DNA of 64,000 bases from Zychaea mexicana (Eukaryota > Mucoromycota > Mucoromycetes > Mucorales > Lichtheimiaceae), in NCBI RefSeq assembly GCF_025766255.1, contig NW_026516757.1:1-64000 (forward strand), written 5' to 3'. Below are positions 1-10,940 of this stretch, piece by piece; the stretch's first letter is position 1, and every line of letters starts with the position of its first letter. Under the pieces are notes generated by a model. That model was not told where the DNA came from. It saw only the letters and a program-made list of their open reading frames with translations, and ran no database searches. The position numbers and the translations under genes were made by a program.

Positions 1-1567
1 ATTTCCAGATTGTGTTAAGCATTTCCGAAATTCGAGCCGAAGTATATCTATCGTTATTAAAGCAGTTATGAACTGATTAGTACTTGGTGCGGTAAATACG
101 GCCACGGTCGACTGGCATGCCCGCTCTTGAAATGAATCTACCAGAAGGTGTTGTTATCCCGGCAACGCACGTCTGTTATGCAAATCACGACAACTACTCT
201 ATACTACCAACACAGAACAAAAAAGTGCTTTATATACTTATCGTCAATGCTCTTCTTATATTCTCTGTCAACCGCACTCAACACGAAACACGGCAAAGTT
301 CCAGCACTCTTGTCAGTCCAGATTACTTTACGCCAAAACAACAACAAATAATCCGAGTCCAATGAGAAGCCTGGTTTGATTTCAGCTATTATTATTTTTA
401 TTATCATATTCTCTTCCTCTTACGTTGTGCATAGCTCCCTCTTATTGTTTACTGTAAATAATTCTCTTCCATTATATCATACGTACATATATGGCATTCT
501 TTTTTTTTCTTGCATTTCTTTCACATAACCTTATTATGCTGCCCGGAAAACAATAGTTTTTTTTCCTAAAAGTTTATCCCTCTCCTTCTAACAGAAACAC
601 GTTAAGCATACAAACACACTTCTATATCCCATACTTTCATTTTGTACTCTGATTTCATTTGCTTTCTTACTTCCTTTGTCACAAACAGAAAAATAAAAAG
701 TTCTTTATTCTATTATCATCAACGTCTTCATCGACAAATGTGTATCGGTGATATCTATTCTATTGTAGTATGCCGAAATCCCTGTACTGTAGAACTACTC
801 TCTACTACCGTTCAAGCAGATCTGTCACTAGCGTATGCTTGCACTTGAGAAAACGAGCACCTAGTGGTAATAGTAATGACTACTATTGCTGTTTCTGCAA
901 TGCGATGATCATTTAACTTGTCGAGAAGCAAAGAGTCAGGGGAATGGCAAAGAGAGAACAAAGCCCTTCTTTTCCTCCCATTTTAAGGTGTGTAATTGCA
1001 CTCGTATCCCATTAAAAGAAAGTTGAAAATGCGTCTGCAGCAAAGCAAAGATTAGACGTATTTTTGGGGAGTCCAGATCGTTCTAAGATTACCTTTATTA
1101 TTGCTGCAATTAGTATTATTCTCTACTTGCATGAAATCTAGTAGGTCAGGGAGAAAAATGTATACATGTCAGACCTTTGTGTTTATCATCTCATGATTTG
1201 AAGCCTCATAGCCGTGCGTTGTCGCTTTCACTTGCATGCATCGACGCCGAATCTTGTGCATCAAAGAAGAGGGAGATGTTATATGTTATACTAGCACACA
1301 ATACGACAATGCTTCTTTCCATGCAGGAGCAAAAGGATAAAGAGAGTGACGAGCCTTCAGGGCCAGGAGAGAAAAATGCTCTTACAGATCTGATGAGTGC
1401 TTTGCTTATGTTCCTGAAGGGTACAGTCAGAAACTTGTTACGACTGATTAAAAGAAAAAAGTTCCGACTTGGCCGACTCTTCAAAGATTGAAAGGAGACT
1501 CCAAGATAGTTTTGTCTTTTTAGTCCCTCACAACTATATACCCAAACCACTACTATTGGCAACAAGA
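1..1567. other. gene-free stretch at the left edge
   Basis: AT-rich sequence with many homopolymer runs. The open frames here are short and low in complexity, and none resembles a known family. A short frame at 1177-1491 has no recognisable domain. The stretch could hold the 5' region of the gene starting at 1568 or the end of a gene lying outside the window. Confidence 0.5.
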
Positions 1568-2101
1568 ATGGAGATTGGTAAACGACCCTCATCACGACAA
1601 CGACGACAATTACCTATTGCATTTGAATCTAGTGCTACTCCAAAACGACATTCAGAACATCGAGGCGTCCTACCATATCTGTCATCTTCGACGACAACCG
1701 AATCCAGTAATAGAAACCGCGATAGTGACAAAAGAAGATCCTTGGCAGACGGCGACGATTACGATTACGATTACGATCAATCTTTCATGGAAAGATCTAG
1801 CTCTCGGAATTCCGACTGGGCAGGACATTTACGACGAAGGCGAAAAGGCGTTCGGCACGTCGATAACAGCGTCAGAAACTATACAAAAGACACCATGATG
1901 ATGGCGGATCATGACGACGCACGACGGCGGCAACGACAAAGGCACGATATGCTGAAAGAGTCGAAGCATCAAATGTTGGTGCAAGTACTCATATGGGCTA
2001 GCTGTGGTGGCTGGGCGCTCTTTTTGCTGTTTCGCATTGTATGCAGCATCTGGTTAGGCGACTACGAACAACTCAATATAGTGCACTTTTTGACGCATTG
2101 A
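1568..2101 (+). CDS. small basic protein with one C-terminal membrane helix (hypothetical)
   Basis: I do not recognise the family. A 177-residue single-exon frame starts at the ATG at 1568 (MEIGKRPSS); the open frame runs further upstream but without an ATG. The N-terminal 130 residues are rich in Arg, Ser and Asp, include a DYDYDYD run and look disordered. A hydrophobic segment at about residues 140-168 (around WASCGGWALFLLFRIV) is a likely single membrane helix followed by a short tail ending HFLTH. This suggests a tail-anchored or single-pass protein facing the cytosol. Codon use is plausible for a real gene, but no homology confirms it. Confidence 0.5.
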   Translation: MEIGKRPSSRQRRQLPIAFESSATPKRHSEHRGVLPYLSSSTTTESSNRNRDSDKRRSLADGDDYDYDYDQSFMERSSSRNSDWAGHLRRRRKGVRHVDNSVRNYTKDTMMMADHDDARRRQRQRHDMLKESKHQMLVQVLIWASCGGWALFLLFRIVCSIWLGDYEQLNIVHFLTH

Positions 2102-2611
2102 TGGTGTGTCGCGAGTTCATTCTTCTATTCTAGACAAGTTAGTAGCTAGTGTTTAGTCAATGTATGACTTTTTGTTTGGGGGGTTGGAGAAAACGAACAC
2201 AGCCGGGAACGACACATTTGGGTTTGTTGTTGTTGTTGATGTACATCTGCTAAAGTAACGAGATGACAGCTTTTTGCGCGATCGAGGTCAGCCGACGACG
2301 TGGTATGAGCTTCGATGGTGCATCCAATAAAATCTGCGGGGGTCGTGAGCGTGTAAACACTTGCTGTTGCTGCTGCTGTTGTTGTTGTTTTCGTGTCTTG
2401 TGTGCTTTTTTGGGGATTCCCCATTGTGATAATGATATCGTTTGCGCTACGTTTTTATTTGCTCGTCTTGCGCAAAAAAACGCCTTTTCTTCCTCTTCTT
2501 CTCTTCTCTTCCCTTTTCTTTTTCCTTTCCTCTTTCCTCTCTTTATAGCCCAACTTACCGGTGTCCGCATGACAATGCTTCTGCTTGCTTGATTTGTCCG
2601 TTGTATAGACA
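2102..2611. promoter_or_regulatory. intergenic region with pyrimidine tract upstream of the WWE-like gene
   Basis: A strong C/T tract on the plus strand at about 2488-2545 lies just before the ATG at 2612, with a TATA-like TTTATA at its end. The same kind of tract precedes other genes here (19740, 46491, 54415), so it is likely promoter or 5' leader. The GTTGTT repeats make long minus-strand open frames that are artefacts. Confidence 0.45.
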
Positions 2612-3492
2612 ATGACATTTGATCGACACGCTCAGCATCCATATAACTACACCCAACCGTATCAGGAGCAACAACAACAACAACAACAACAGCATCATCA
2701 CCAACCGCCACCACAACAACAGCAACAAGCATACCCTCCACAAGACTTACAGCAACAACAACAGCAGCAGCAGCAATCCTATCTAGGCACGCCTCTGCCA
2801 TGGCCACCGTCGACGGGTAGTGGCCTGGTTGGTGCGGACATGAGCTATGGCCAAGCTATGTCTCAACCTCCTCCTCCCGTGCCAGGAGCACCAGCAACAG
2901 CTCTATCTCTACCTCTACCTCCATCATCGGCAGCAGGAGCACCAGGAGCAATACCTCCGGTGATAACGTCTTCTGCTGGCGCGTCAGCCGTTGCAGCACC
3001 ACAGCCTTCAAGCACCACAGGCGCTAGTAGCACATCAGGCATGCAAGCGCAGGTCAAGACCGATTCTGATGTGCAGGACCCTACAAAGCAATACCACCCG
3101 GAATGGGGCGTGTTACGCGAGCAGGACTTCCATCCGCTTGCACTAAAACATCAACGCGATCTTGAGAACGCCTTTCAGAATGGCAAGACCATTGAGGATT
3201 TTTACTTTTGGCAAGCGAATCTAGGTGGTTACTGTATGGCCGATATGAATCAAAGTAAGTGTCTTGTTCCATTATCACCATCGCGGTACGGGCGCGAGAG
3301 TATAACGTCGGCGTTGTGGTTAATCATCACCGCGTCTTTTATACTAAAACAATGCTTATTTCTTCTTGGGCTACGCGTGTGTGTACTTCAGATATTGTTG
3401 TATCGTCTGAAGGCGTCTTTATGCTTGTACGGCGTATGGTGGAAGGCGCACCACATCCCGGCCGGAAGAAGAAGAAGCGAGGCATGGGCTAA
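2612..3492 (+). CDS. Gln-rich protein with a C-terminal WWE-like domain
   Basis: Two exons are proposed, 2612-3254 and 3392-3492, with a GTAAGT donor and TTCAG acceptor in phase 1, giving 247 residues. Residues 1-60 are Gln/His-rich. Residues 60-150 are Pro/Ala/Ser-rich and probably disordered. The last about 85 residues are folded-looking: a Trp (PEWGVLRE), then LENAFQNGKT, GGYCMADMNQ and finally LVRRMVEG. This spacing recalls the WWE domain of ubiquitin and ADP-ribose factors (helix 'ie.ay..gk', strand with 'Df..m.q', final 'vRR'). The protein ends in a basic KKKKRG tail that could be a nuclear signal. The WWE assignment is inference from pattern only. Without splicing the frame would run on to 3625, but the spliced form preserves the domain. 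Confidence 0.6.
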
Positions 3493-6400
3493 CATATTGT
3501 ACCACGAATTGCGCGCGCACATACAACTCTCCCCTCCACCCGCCCCCTTAGTCCCCTTTATTTTTCGTTTATACTATTCTTTGATCTTCTCTGGCCCCCA
3601 CCCATCGCTCCCTATTTCCCCTTGATCTCTCACCTTATTTTTTTCTTATATGAACGCATTTTGTGTATATCATAGATACTACATAATGATTTGTAAATCC
3701 TAGTTGAATTATTGCACCCGGAAATTATTATTATCCCTTGCAAACGGAAGTAAAAAAAAGTCGCCAATTTCTTTAGTAAGTCCAAGTATGATGTGTTTTA
3801 CTTAGTAGCAGTTCTAAATAACTGATGGTGATTCTTTCTCATCAACCCCCTTTACATACGTACATGCAGATCATTTTTTTGTTTTTGTCGCTTGATTGTT
3901 TACTTACATTGAGCAGGGCTCTGCTCTCTCTTTGTATTATTACTAATCCCTTGTGCTTACGATAGTAAATGCCCCTCATTTAAACTGAAATGTTAATTGA
4001 GGGAGGTTTGTTGTGGGATGAGAGACAGCTATATTCTTTTTTACACGTCGATCCCTGTCGGTATATTTGCACGACGCGTCGAAACTGTGTTATCATCGGC
4101 AATCTCCAACGCCTGCGTGGCTTCACCAGTATACACCGTACTTTTTCCAGCCTCGTCTGACGTAGTCCAACGTAGCAGCACAGATGAAGTTACATGACCT
4201 GGTATCGTTTTCTTTCGCATACAATCGAGTTGCGAATGTATACTTTCGGTCACTTCATGCTATATTCCTCCATAGGTTTGTGACAAAAAAGAAAAAAAGG
4301 TTAGCCGACGCACATTAAACCTTACGACATGACCTTGGATAGAATAGCAAGTAATGAAAAAAAAGCTCATCTATAAATAAAAATGTTCTCTTTCTGCGTG
4401 CTATTGGAGGTTTAAAGCGACCCGCATAGACTTTTCTTTGGTGCTTACGTATACCTGGAACGCAAACGTTTCGTTTACTTAGCATAAAGTTACAACGTTT
4501 GAAGCAACACAGTCTGGTATGATGGTAGCAGTGTATAATCATATTCAAACAAGGCATGGAAGAAAAAAATTGATTGATGATGCCCGACTTGTTCCTATCT
4601 ACCTTTTTTTTTTCGTTTGCTTGGGACATCGTCCCCTTTTTATGTGTACACATTATTCATACGATGTGTATATCTAGGGATATATAGCAAACGCCCATTG
4701 CTATTGCCAACCAGCTGCGTGTATCTAACAATATGACATGCATACACGTGTGCAGGAAGGAATCAGAATCCTACTACTTTCCATCGTATCTGCAATGTAC
4801 TAACCACAGAACCATAGCATTTGTCATATCAGGGATCCGAGTGTAATAGAGTAATAAAATACAGCGTAGCGATAATGATATACTAACAAATGTTATGCCG
4901 TAGCCATGAACCTTATTATCGCTCCCATCTTTTTTTCGCATTGACTCGTTAGAATTATCATTTTTATTGATCTGTTTATAAACTTTTGGCTAAAGCGACC
5001 CATCACAGATCACACATACACATCAACAAAATATCATTGTGTTTCAGCCCATGTGAAAAAATATACAAGAAGAAGATTGCCAAGGTTGGCAGTACGGTCC
5101 TTTTTTTGTCGTTAGAATAGTTTGTTTCACCTACTCACCGTCGTTTCGGAAAAACGAAACTGCAGTGAGGAGGAGATGATCAAAAACATTTTTTAAATTC
5201 CCATCCCCTGGAGTTGGAAACCTTTCTTATTGTTTTCCTCACAGCATGGGTGCTGTTTACATCCCTGTTTGTATTTTATAGTACCTAGCATCACCGTACA
5301 TTGACATCATTCATCGCCGTCCAGCACTATTTGATGCATAACATAACTCCAGTAGAATATGTGGGCCCCTTTCAGATCTGGTGCTAATCTGGTTAAACTG
5401 CCAAAAAGAACGAGTTCACTGCTCATGATATCATAATATGGGCCCAAACACAAAATTACTACATAACAGTTCGCATAAGGGATTAACTAATAAAAGTGTC
5501 ACTTTTTCTTATAAAAAAAGTATCTTATCATAGTCTAGATGAATATGCTGAATGTTGTCGCGCCAACTAAGTGAATCAAAATGCTGACATACTGTATAAT
5601 ATGAGATATGGTCGTGCCCATCGTAAATTTAAGTTTGCTTTAGTGTCACCTTTGTTGCTATAGCAAAATGCTCCTCATGGTAACACTGCCTCAACCGTAA
5701 GTGCGCAAAAAAAACCCTCATGTCGACGCTGAGGATGATATGACTGATTGCTTTTTTCAGTTGATATCATACAACAGTGACGATAAAATGTCCCGAATTT
5801 AGCTAGCTACGTTATCAGTATCCACTTGTTGTTGTGGCATTAGCTTAGTATCTACACAGCCGTTTTAAACACTGCGTTACAGGCATGTCATTTATATATA
5901 ATGCACACCTGTAAAAGACAAACTCCCACTTAAAATTTCCTTTATCCGTAACGATCATGCATTCATGTTATCCTAGACCGGTTTAATATTATATTGCTAC
6001 AAAATTATTCCTGCCGAATAGCAGCACTATAGTTAGAAGAGAAATATATCATTTATGGCGCATTTGTTCGTTAGATTTTAGTATTTGGCAATAAAAAATG
6101 GCCCGTTCTCTTGTGTCCCCCAGCTAGACACTATTATAACCCGAGGTGGGGGAAACCGGGTCAAACCAAAGCGATGTTTTGAATGGTGTCACAACAAACT
6201 TTCTTCTACTGCTTGAGAAGAGTATCTCACAGAACCGCGGAGAATGTATTTCAACTTCAGGGTCCAAGGATCAGGGGTACTTTAGAGCAGATATGTACCA
6301 AGTTGCATGCGTGTACAATGTACAGTACATAGTAGGTTATCGTCACTTTGATTTACCTAATTCAAATGTCATTTTTGGTGTCTATTTTGTAGATTATTGA

Positions 6401-7038
6401 AAAGTAGATAGCTAAAGTGTAGAACTATCTTTCCAACTAAACATTCCGAGTTAGTATCATGCTGGTGATGTGTCGTATAGTCAAGAGAAGGAAGTGAAGA
6501 AAGAGACGAAAAAAGAACTATCATAACTAAGTTGAGATGAAAAGCTTATTTATACGAGTCAAAGCCCACAAATCATAATATACGACAGCTGGTACCAGCT
6601 CATATTATGATCAGAATGGTTGAACGAATCATCAAAGCGCCACTTGAGAGCTCTGGCATATGTAAATGACCGCTTCTCGACAAACACTCATAAATCGCTA
6701 CGCCAACCAACACTGAGACCTAAGTGCGCTTCATCTCAATCATCACAAGCTCGACCTTGCGGACCCTCACTAAACTATCCATGTTGGTGGTAGTATCGCA
6801 AATAAGTATTTAATGTATGTTAGAGGCTATGTTTCTTTCCCTCAGTAAATTCCTCAGTTGATTGTTAAAATGTCACTTATAATTCTCGTCGCGGCTCATC
6901 ATTATTTCTTCCATTTTTTATATTTACGTAAGGATTCAAGGAGGAAAAACGGTGAATGGTATTTTGTAAATTTCGATCACAACATCCCTTCTCGTAATAG
7001 CGTCGGGAAATCAAGCTTGTAAATAATGCTTAAATGCT
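3493..7038. other. gene-poor AT-rich stretch
   Basis: About 3.5 kb with no supported gene. Open frames are short, have no recognisable domain and do not join across plausible introns. I saw no tRNA or other structured RNA gene. The nearby Helitron remnant suggests this is old decayed repeat DNA. Confidence 0.5.
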
Positions 7039-7445
7039 CTATAGCATAAGCGACTGGTCTTCGATATCGCCCATGGTGTCTGCACTCAATATTTCTTGGA
7101 CCTCACCACGACATTGCTCATCCAAAAGAATACTTTTGATCTCGACAACATCCTTGTTCTTAGTGGTCAGGATGGCGACGGTTAACCAAAAACTCGATGA
7201 TGATGGGGGGCGGACAGCATATCACCTTAACAGTATCAGTTAAAGTGTAGAGATTGGATTTAGGTAATCTCATAGTATCCCGAACTCGTACTCTAACATT
7301 GATAACGGGTGCCATTGTCTCTTGCCCATCTCCCACGCGTAGCAGATACTCTGCGAATTGACGCAGTATGAATCCATCCATAGTGTTGCTTGCTTGTTGC
7401 ACACGCATGTTGTCTGTAAACGATGGTGGACAGCATCATCCCAGA
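7039..7445 (-). pseudogene. decayed fragment of a Helitron/PIF1-type helicase
   Basis: Read on the minus strand, one frame gives NMRVQQ, then FAEYLLRVGDGQE and a later MRLPKS. Another frame gives VAILTTKNKDVVEI, ILLDEQ and LSADTMGD before a stop. These match, in order, the C-terminal helicase motifs typical of PIF1-like helicases in Helitron transposons ('NMRv', 'fa..LL.iGdG', 'ILtpkN..v..iN', 'SaDs'). At least one frameshift separates the two parts, and the rest of the element (Rep domain, ends) is not visible. It is a short relic with no coding ability. I did not find the Helitron 5'-TC or 3'-CTRR ends. Confidence 0.6.
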
Positions 7446-8036
7446 AATAAGCGTTATTCAAGCATTGATTAACGATCTGTGCGCGTGTTCTAATTGGTAC
7501 ATATCACAGGTAAAACCTACAATAAAAGACGATATGATATCCTACCATACCTTTTTAGAGATCAGAGCCAAGGTCACTGTAGACGAAGCACTATGCGAAC
7601 CATCACTATCTGTATACAGAAAAAGATGTATATGTTTTTTAAAGGTAATTTTTTTGCTAGTAGGTTCCCCTCTCCAAGCATCATTTAAATGAGTACTACA
7701 ATACATATTGCCACCTATGCTGCCCTAGACACTTCAAACAGATTAAGTACTGCCCTGAGCACCTCGCTTCGCTCGCATAGTTCCTACACCTTAAACCCTA
7801 AACGAAATAATACATGCTTCGAAATTGCGGAGCATGTTTTTGCGGAGTCAGTTTCCGTTTTTGGTAAGAGACTTTTTGTAACTACCAAGCATTTCAAAGA
7901 AATGCCCATGCACCAATTTTACATCATAGACAAAAAGCCCTGGCCATCCACGCACCCTTCCAACCACGCGTGCAGAAATGCGTGGTATTCTTCAAGAAGC
8001 AGACGGTGTATAATATTGTCTATATGTGGGTTTTAT
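7446..8036. other. gene-free stretch
   Basis: Between the helicase relic and the next gene. A 128-residue plus-strand frame (7689-8075) overlaps the 3' end of the minus-strand gene, has no recognisable domain and is probably chance. Confidence 0.45.
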
Positions 8037-8467
8037 TTATTGCTTTGCCTCCTGCTCTGCTGCTGGTGCGGGTAAGTTCTCGTCCTTTTTGCCACCATAA
8101 ATAATCTCATATCGCTGTCGTGTGGTTTCATCCAGCATCTGTGCACGTCCACGTCGCTCAAAGTTGACCATGTATCGATCCGACTTGTAAGCACCACCAC
8201 CCAAGCCAAAACACATGACGATATAGAACTACAATCGATGACCCCTTTGTCAGCCCATTTATCCTTTCTTACCCCCATCCTTCTCACAAAATCCAGCCAG
8301 TTCGTTACCTTGTTAACAGTTTGTGTGCGTCGGTACCAAGGGAAGAACGAGTATGCGAGTGCCGAAGCAAAGAGACCAACACCAGCCCATTGTGCTGCAC
8401 CAACGGCAAAGCCCTTCATGGCATAGTTGCTTGCGTCTTCTTGATCTTTATCGCTGACGAGTCTCAT
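8037..8467 (-). CDS. small two-helix membrane protein, probably mitochondrial (Rcf2-like, tentative)
   Basis: Two exons, 8467-8309 and 8228-8037, joined in phase 0 (GTAACG donor, TTGTAG acceptor), give 116 residues. The ATG at 8467 is chosen because translation from there begins with a compact MRLVSDKDQ start; upstream sequence in the frame looks like leader. Hydrophobic segments lie at about residues 22-43 (WAGVGLFASALAYSFF) and 54-64 (FYIVMCFGLGGG), separated by PWYRRTQTVNK. The tail is charged and ends EQEAKQ. The layout resembles the N-terminal part of fungal Rcf2, a cytochrome oxidase supercomplex factor, but similarity is weak and I would not name it. Other possibilities are another inner-membrane accessory subunit or an unstudied family. 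Confidence 0.6.
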
Positions 8468-9254
8468 GGTTAGCTGTAGCAGTAGTAGTATAACAAACAA
8501 AGGAAAATATATTTTTGAGAAATAAAAAGAACGACAATATCGGGCACTCTTGATCACACCATATAAGCATTCTTTTGCCGACTCCGAAACATCGCCTTTT
8601 CTTTTCTCCGCTTGCCATAAAAGTGAGTCAAGGCTGCCCGGCTAAAGCCGTCGTTGTTGTTGCAATCGCGTACGTAATGATACGTCAATTTTCATATCCA
8701 CAAAAACCGGAATCATGTCTTACAGTATTTTACATGGCACGACTTTTTGCCAATCCAATGAATACATTCATTATAATTACTGATAGAAAAGATGAGGAGG
8801 ACCAGCAGGCATTGAATTCAACTTCTTGTCAGTACCCTGTTTTATCATGATTCAGTGAAACTATTGAATCTATCTGGTATGTTACTGCATACACTTGCGA
8901 AGGATCTCGACTTAGTAGAAGAAAGTCGCTTTATCTAAAGTTGCTATGGACATTCATACAGTCGCACTTGCTTGATTCGCATTGCTGCTGGATCATTTTG
9001 TGTTCTTTGACAGCTATCTAAGAAATGCAAGCATTGGCAGCATGTCAGTCGGTTAAAAATCATTATTATGTACTGACATGTAGTGCAAGAAGACATTTGT
9101 TTATGTATCATAAGAATGCTTTATATAAACAAATGTTTTCTCAGGAGGTGTATTACAGTTGGGAAAAGCGGTAACCAGAGGTTACTATAGAACAGGTGCC
9201 GATAGCGTTGTAGTGATTACCTTCTTTCCAAATGGCTGGAAAACGGTTACTATA
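8468..9254. other. gene-free stretch
   Basis: The 5' side holds the promoter of the minus-strand gene that starts at 8467. A 91-residue plus-strand frame at 8575-8850 has no recognisable domain. Confidence 0.4.
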
Positions 9255-9440
9255 CAATCGAACCCCGTTAACGTCAACCCTCAGGGTACCAGCAAAAGTG
9301 TTGACCATATCGAGGGTTGACGAGCACCGGGGGTAGAGCGTAGGCAAATCTTTAACTGCTAAATTTGAAAGGGTACCAGCGAATCTGTTGACGCTGTCGG
9401 GGGTTGACGTTATCGGGGTTGACGTTAACGGGGTTGACTG
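9255..9440 (-). mobile_element. 186-bp MITE, copy 1, TA-flanked
   Basis: Ends are imperfect inverted repeats. The right end reads inward as CAGTCAACCCCGTTAACGTC, the left end as CAATCGAACCCCGTTAACGT, each next to TA. The interior is about 90% the same as the copy at 42380-42556, in opposite orientation: both share GTTGACCATATCGAGGGTTG, ACCGGGGGTAGAG and CTTTAACTGCTAAATTTGAA. CAGT-starting ends with TA target sites are typical of Tc1/mariner-pogo elements, so this is probably a non-autonomous member. This copy has a decayed left end and an extra GACGTTATCGGGGTT unit near the right end. Confidence 0.8.
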
Positions 9441-10940
9441 TAGTATGTAGCGAGTGGTAGCAAGGTGTATGTCAGAGTAAATTAAAATAAAAATGAATGT
9501 CGATGGTACCCTTTATCGTTCAATTTCGTAACCCCGTAACAGATACTCCTTTTAAAATGGGTTAAAATGGGATATACCTGTATATTGTCATATCATAGAT
9601 TATAACTGATGATGAGGGGTCACTTTGACATTCAAAGAAGTTCTTACCGGAAACATCATAGTTTTGCTGTCACGGTACCCGATCTTTTGAACAGATATCG
9701 TAAGTAACCAAAAGCCTACTTTCTCTGTAGGGCATACGGATACCGGTGGTAGGCCATCCAAAGCCTATACGTGAATCCTCGCTTATTATTTACTGTATGT
9801 TTGTACACTGCTATTATCACATATTTCACAAGCCTTTCTTTCTAGAGGTCTTTCTCGCGCAATATTCCAAACAAATCAAAACAATATTCTCCAATGTTGC
9901 GATGTGATTATATCAGAAACATCAAAGTTGGGATGTTCCATGTATGACATTCTACTCTTAATCAGCTTATGTAACGTTAAATGTGGAAGCAACAGAAGAC
10001 GATCATATGCCGTCTATTATTATCAAAATCGAAAACAGGATTATAGGACGTTTATATTGAAGAAAGTACAAATAGCCATTAACTCAGAACATTAAAAGAG
10101 GAGATATTGAGTAGGTTTTTCTCAGCATGTGAGTTTCCCCAAAGGAATACGCGATCTTAATTTTTGGTAAGTCTCTGCACTACAGTTCTCCCATGAAGTT
10201 GAACAAACATTTGGTAGGACAAATCCTTGAGTATGGATGACACCAATGTTTCGGTGAAGATGTAAAAGAATTACTGCATAGAAATGTGTCGATGTTACTG
10301 TTGTATAAACCATAATAAGCAGTAGATATGTGTTGATTAAAATAAATCCTAATGTTGCTAGAGTAGGGTAAGTAGAAATGACAGAGGAAAGAATGTCAGT
10401 AGCAGTTGTTGGAGTATGATTGTGCATGCAGATGCATGATTCCCCGCAATATTCGTTTGGTATCGTCCGGATCAAAAATAGACTTTGTACTACTCCAAGA
10501 ATACCTTCTACAAATCTATGTAGGATGTTCAAAAAAGAATATCTTGTGACGCTGTGGGTAATTCAGGCGCTGCTCTTGACACAAAGATTGGCTCTGTTCT
10601 GCCTCTAATCAAATTTAAAGCTTCTATATAATTTCGTTGTCATATTCCGGCATACGACATTTAGGGTTTAGTGGCATGCTATTTGATACGTTACTTACCC
10701 CATGAGATTACCTCTTCTAATTTGATAACAAACTTTTTTTCCAGCACAATGTAGTACATTATTTCAGCATTGGATTTCCGCGAGCATGAGCTCTCGCAGA
10801 GGAACAAAATCAAACGGAAGCGTATCTTAAAAAAATAAAAGTTGTATATATACGATATATTTGGATGGCGTTTAGATGCGCTATCATTTTCATCCTAACT
10901 CAAAGCGATACAGGTCGCATACATTACCTCCCCTTTGAAA
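9441..10940. other. gene-free stretch upstream of the lipase
   Basis: AT-rich. A minus-strand 136-residue frame at 10122-10532 is hydrophobic in places, but its start and composition are unconvincing. The last 150 bp should contain the lipase promoter; a TATATATA-like run occurs near 10845. Confidence 0.4.

Noticed and set aside
2250..2807. Minus-strand open frame of 185 residues rich in Val and Ala
   Set aside because: It is the reverse of poly-Gln (CAA/CAG) codons of the WWE-like gene; composition is an artefact.
7689..8075. 128-residue plus-strand frame with a hydrophobic end
   Set aside because: Overlaps the 3' exon of the minus-strand membrane protein gene, which has consistent splice phase; no domain recognised.
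10122..10532. 136-residue minus-strand frame
   Set aside because: No recognisable domain; lies in the repeat-like region upstream of the lipase.
10935..10940. Lipase start six bases further upstream (MKMKLC)
   Set aside because: The upstream codon is TTG; the first ATG is at 10941 and gives a normal signal peptide.
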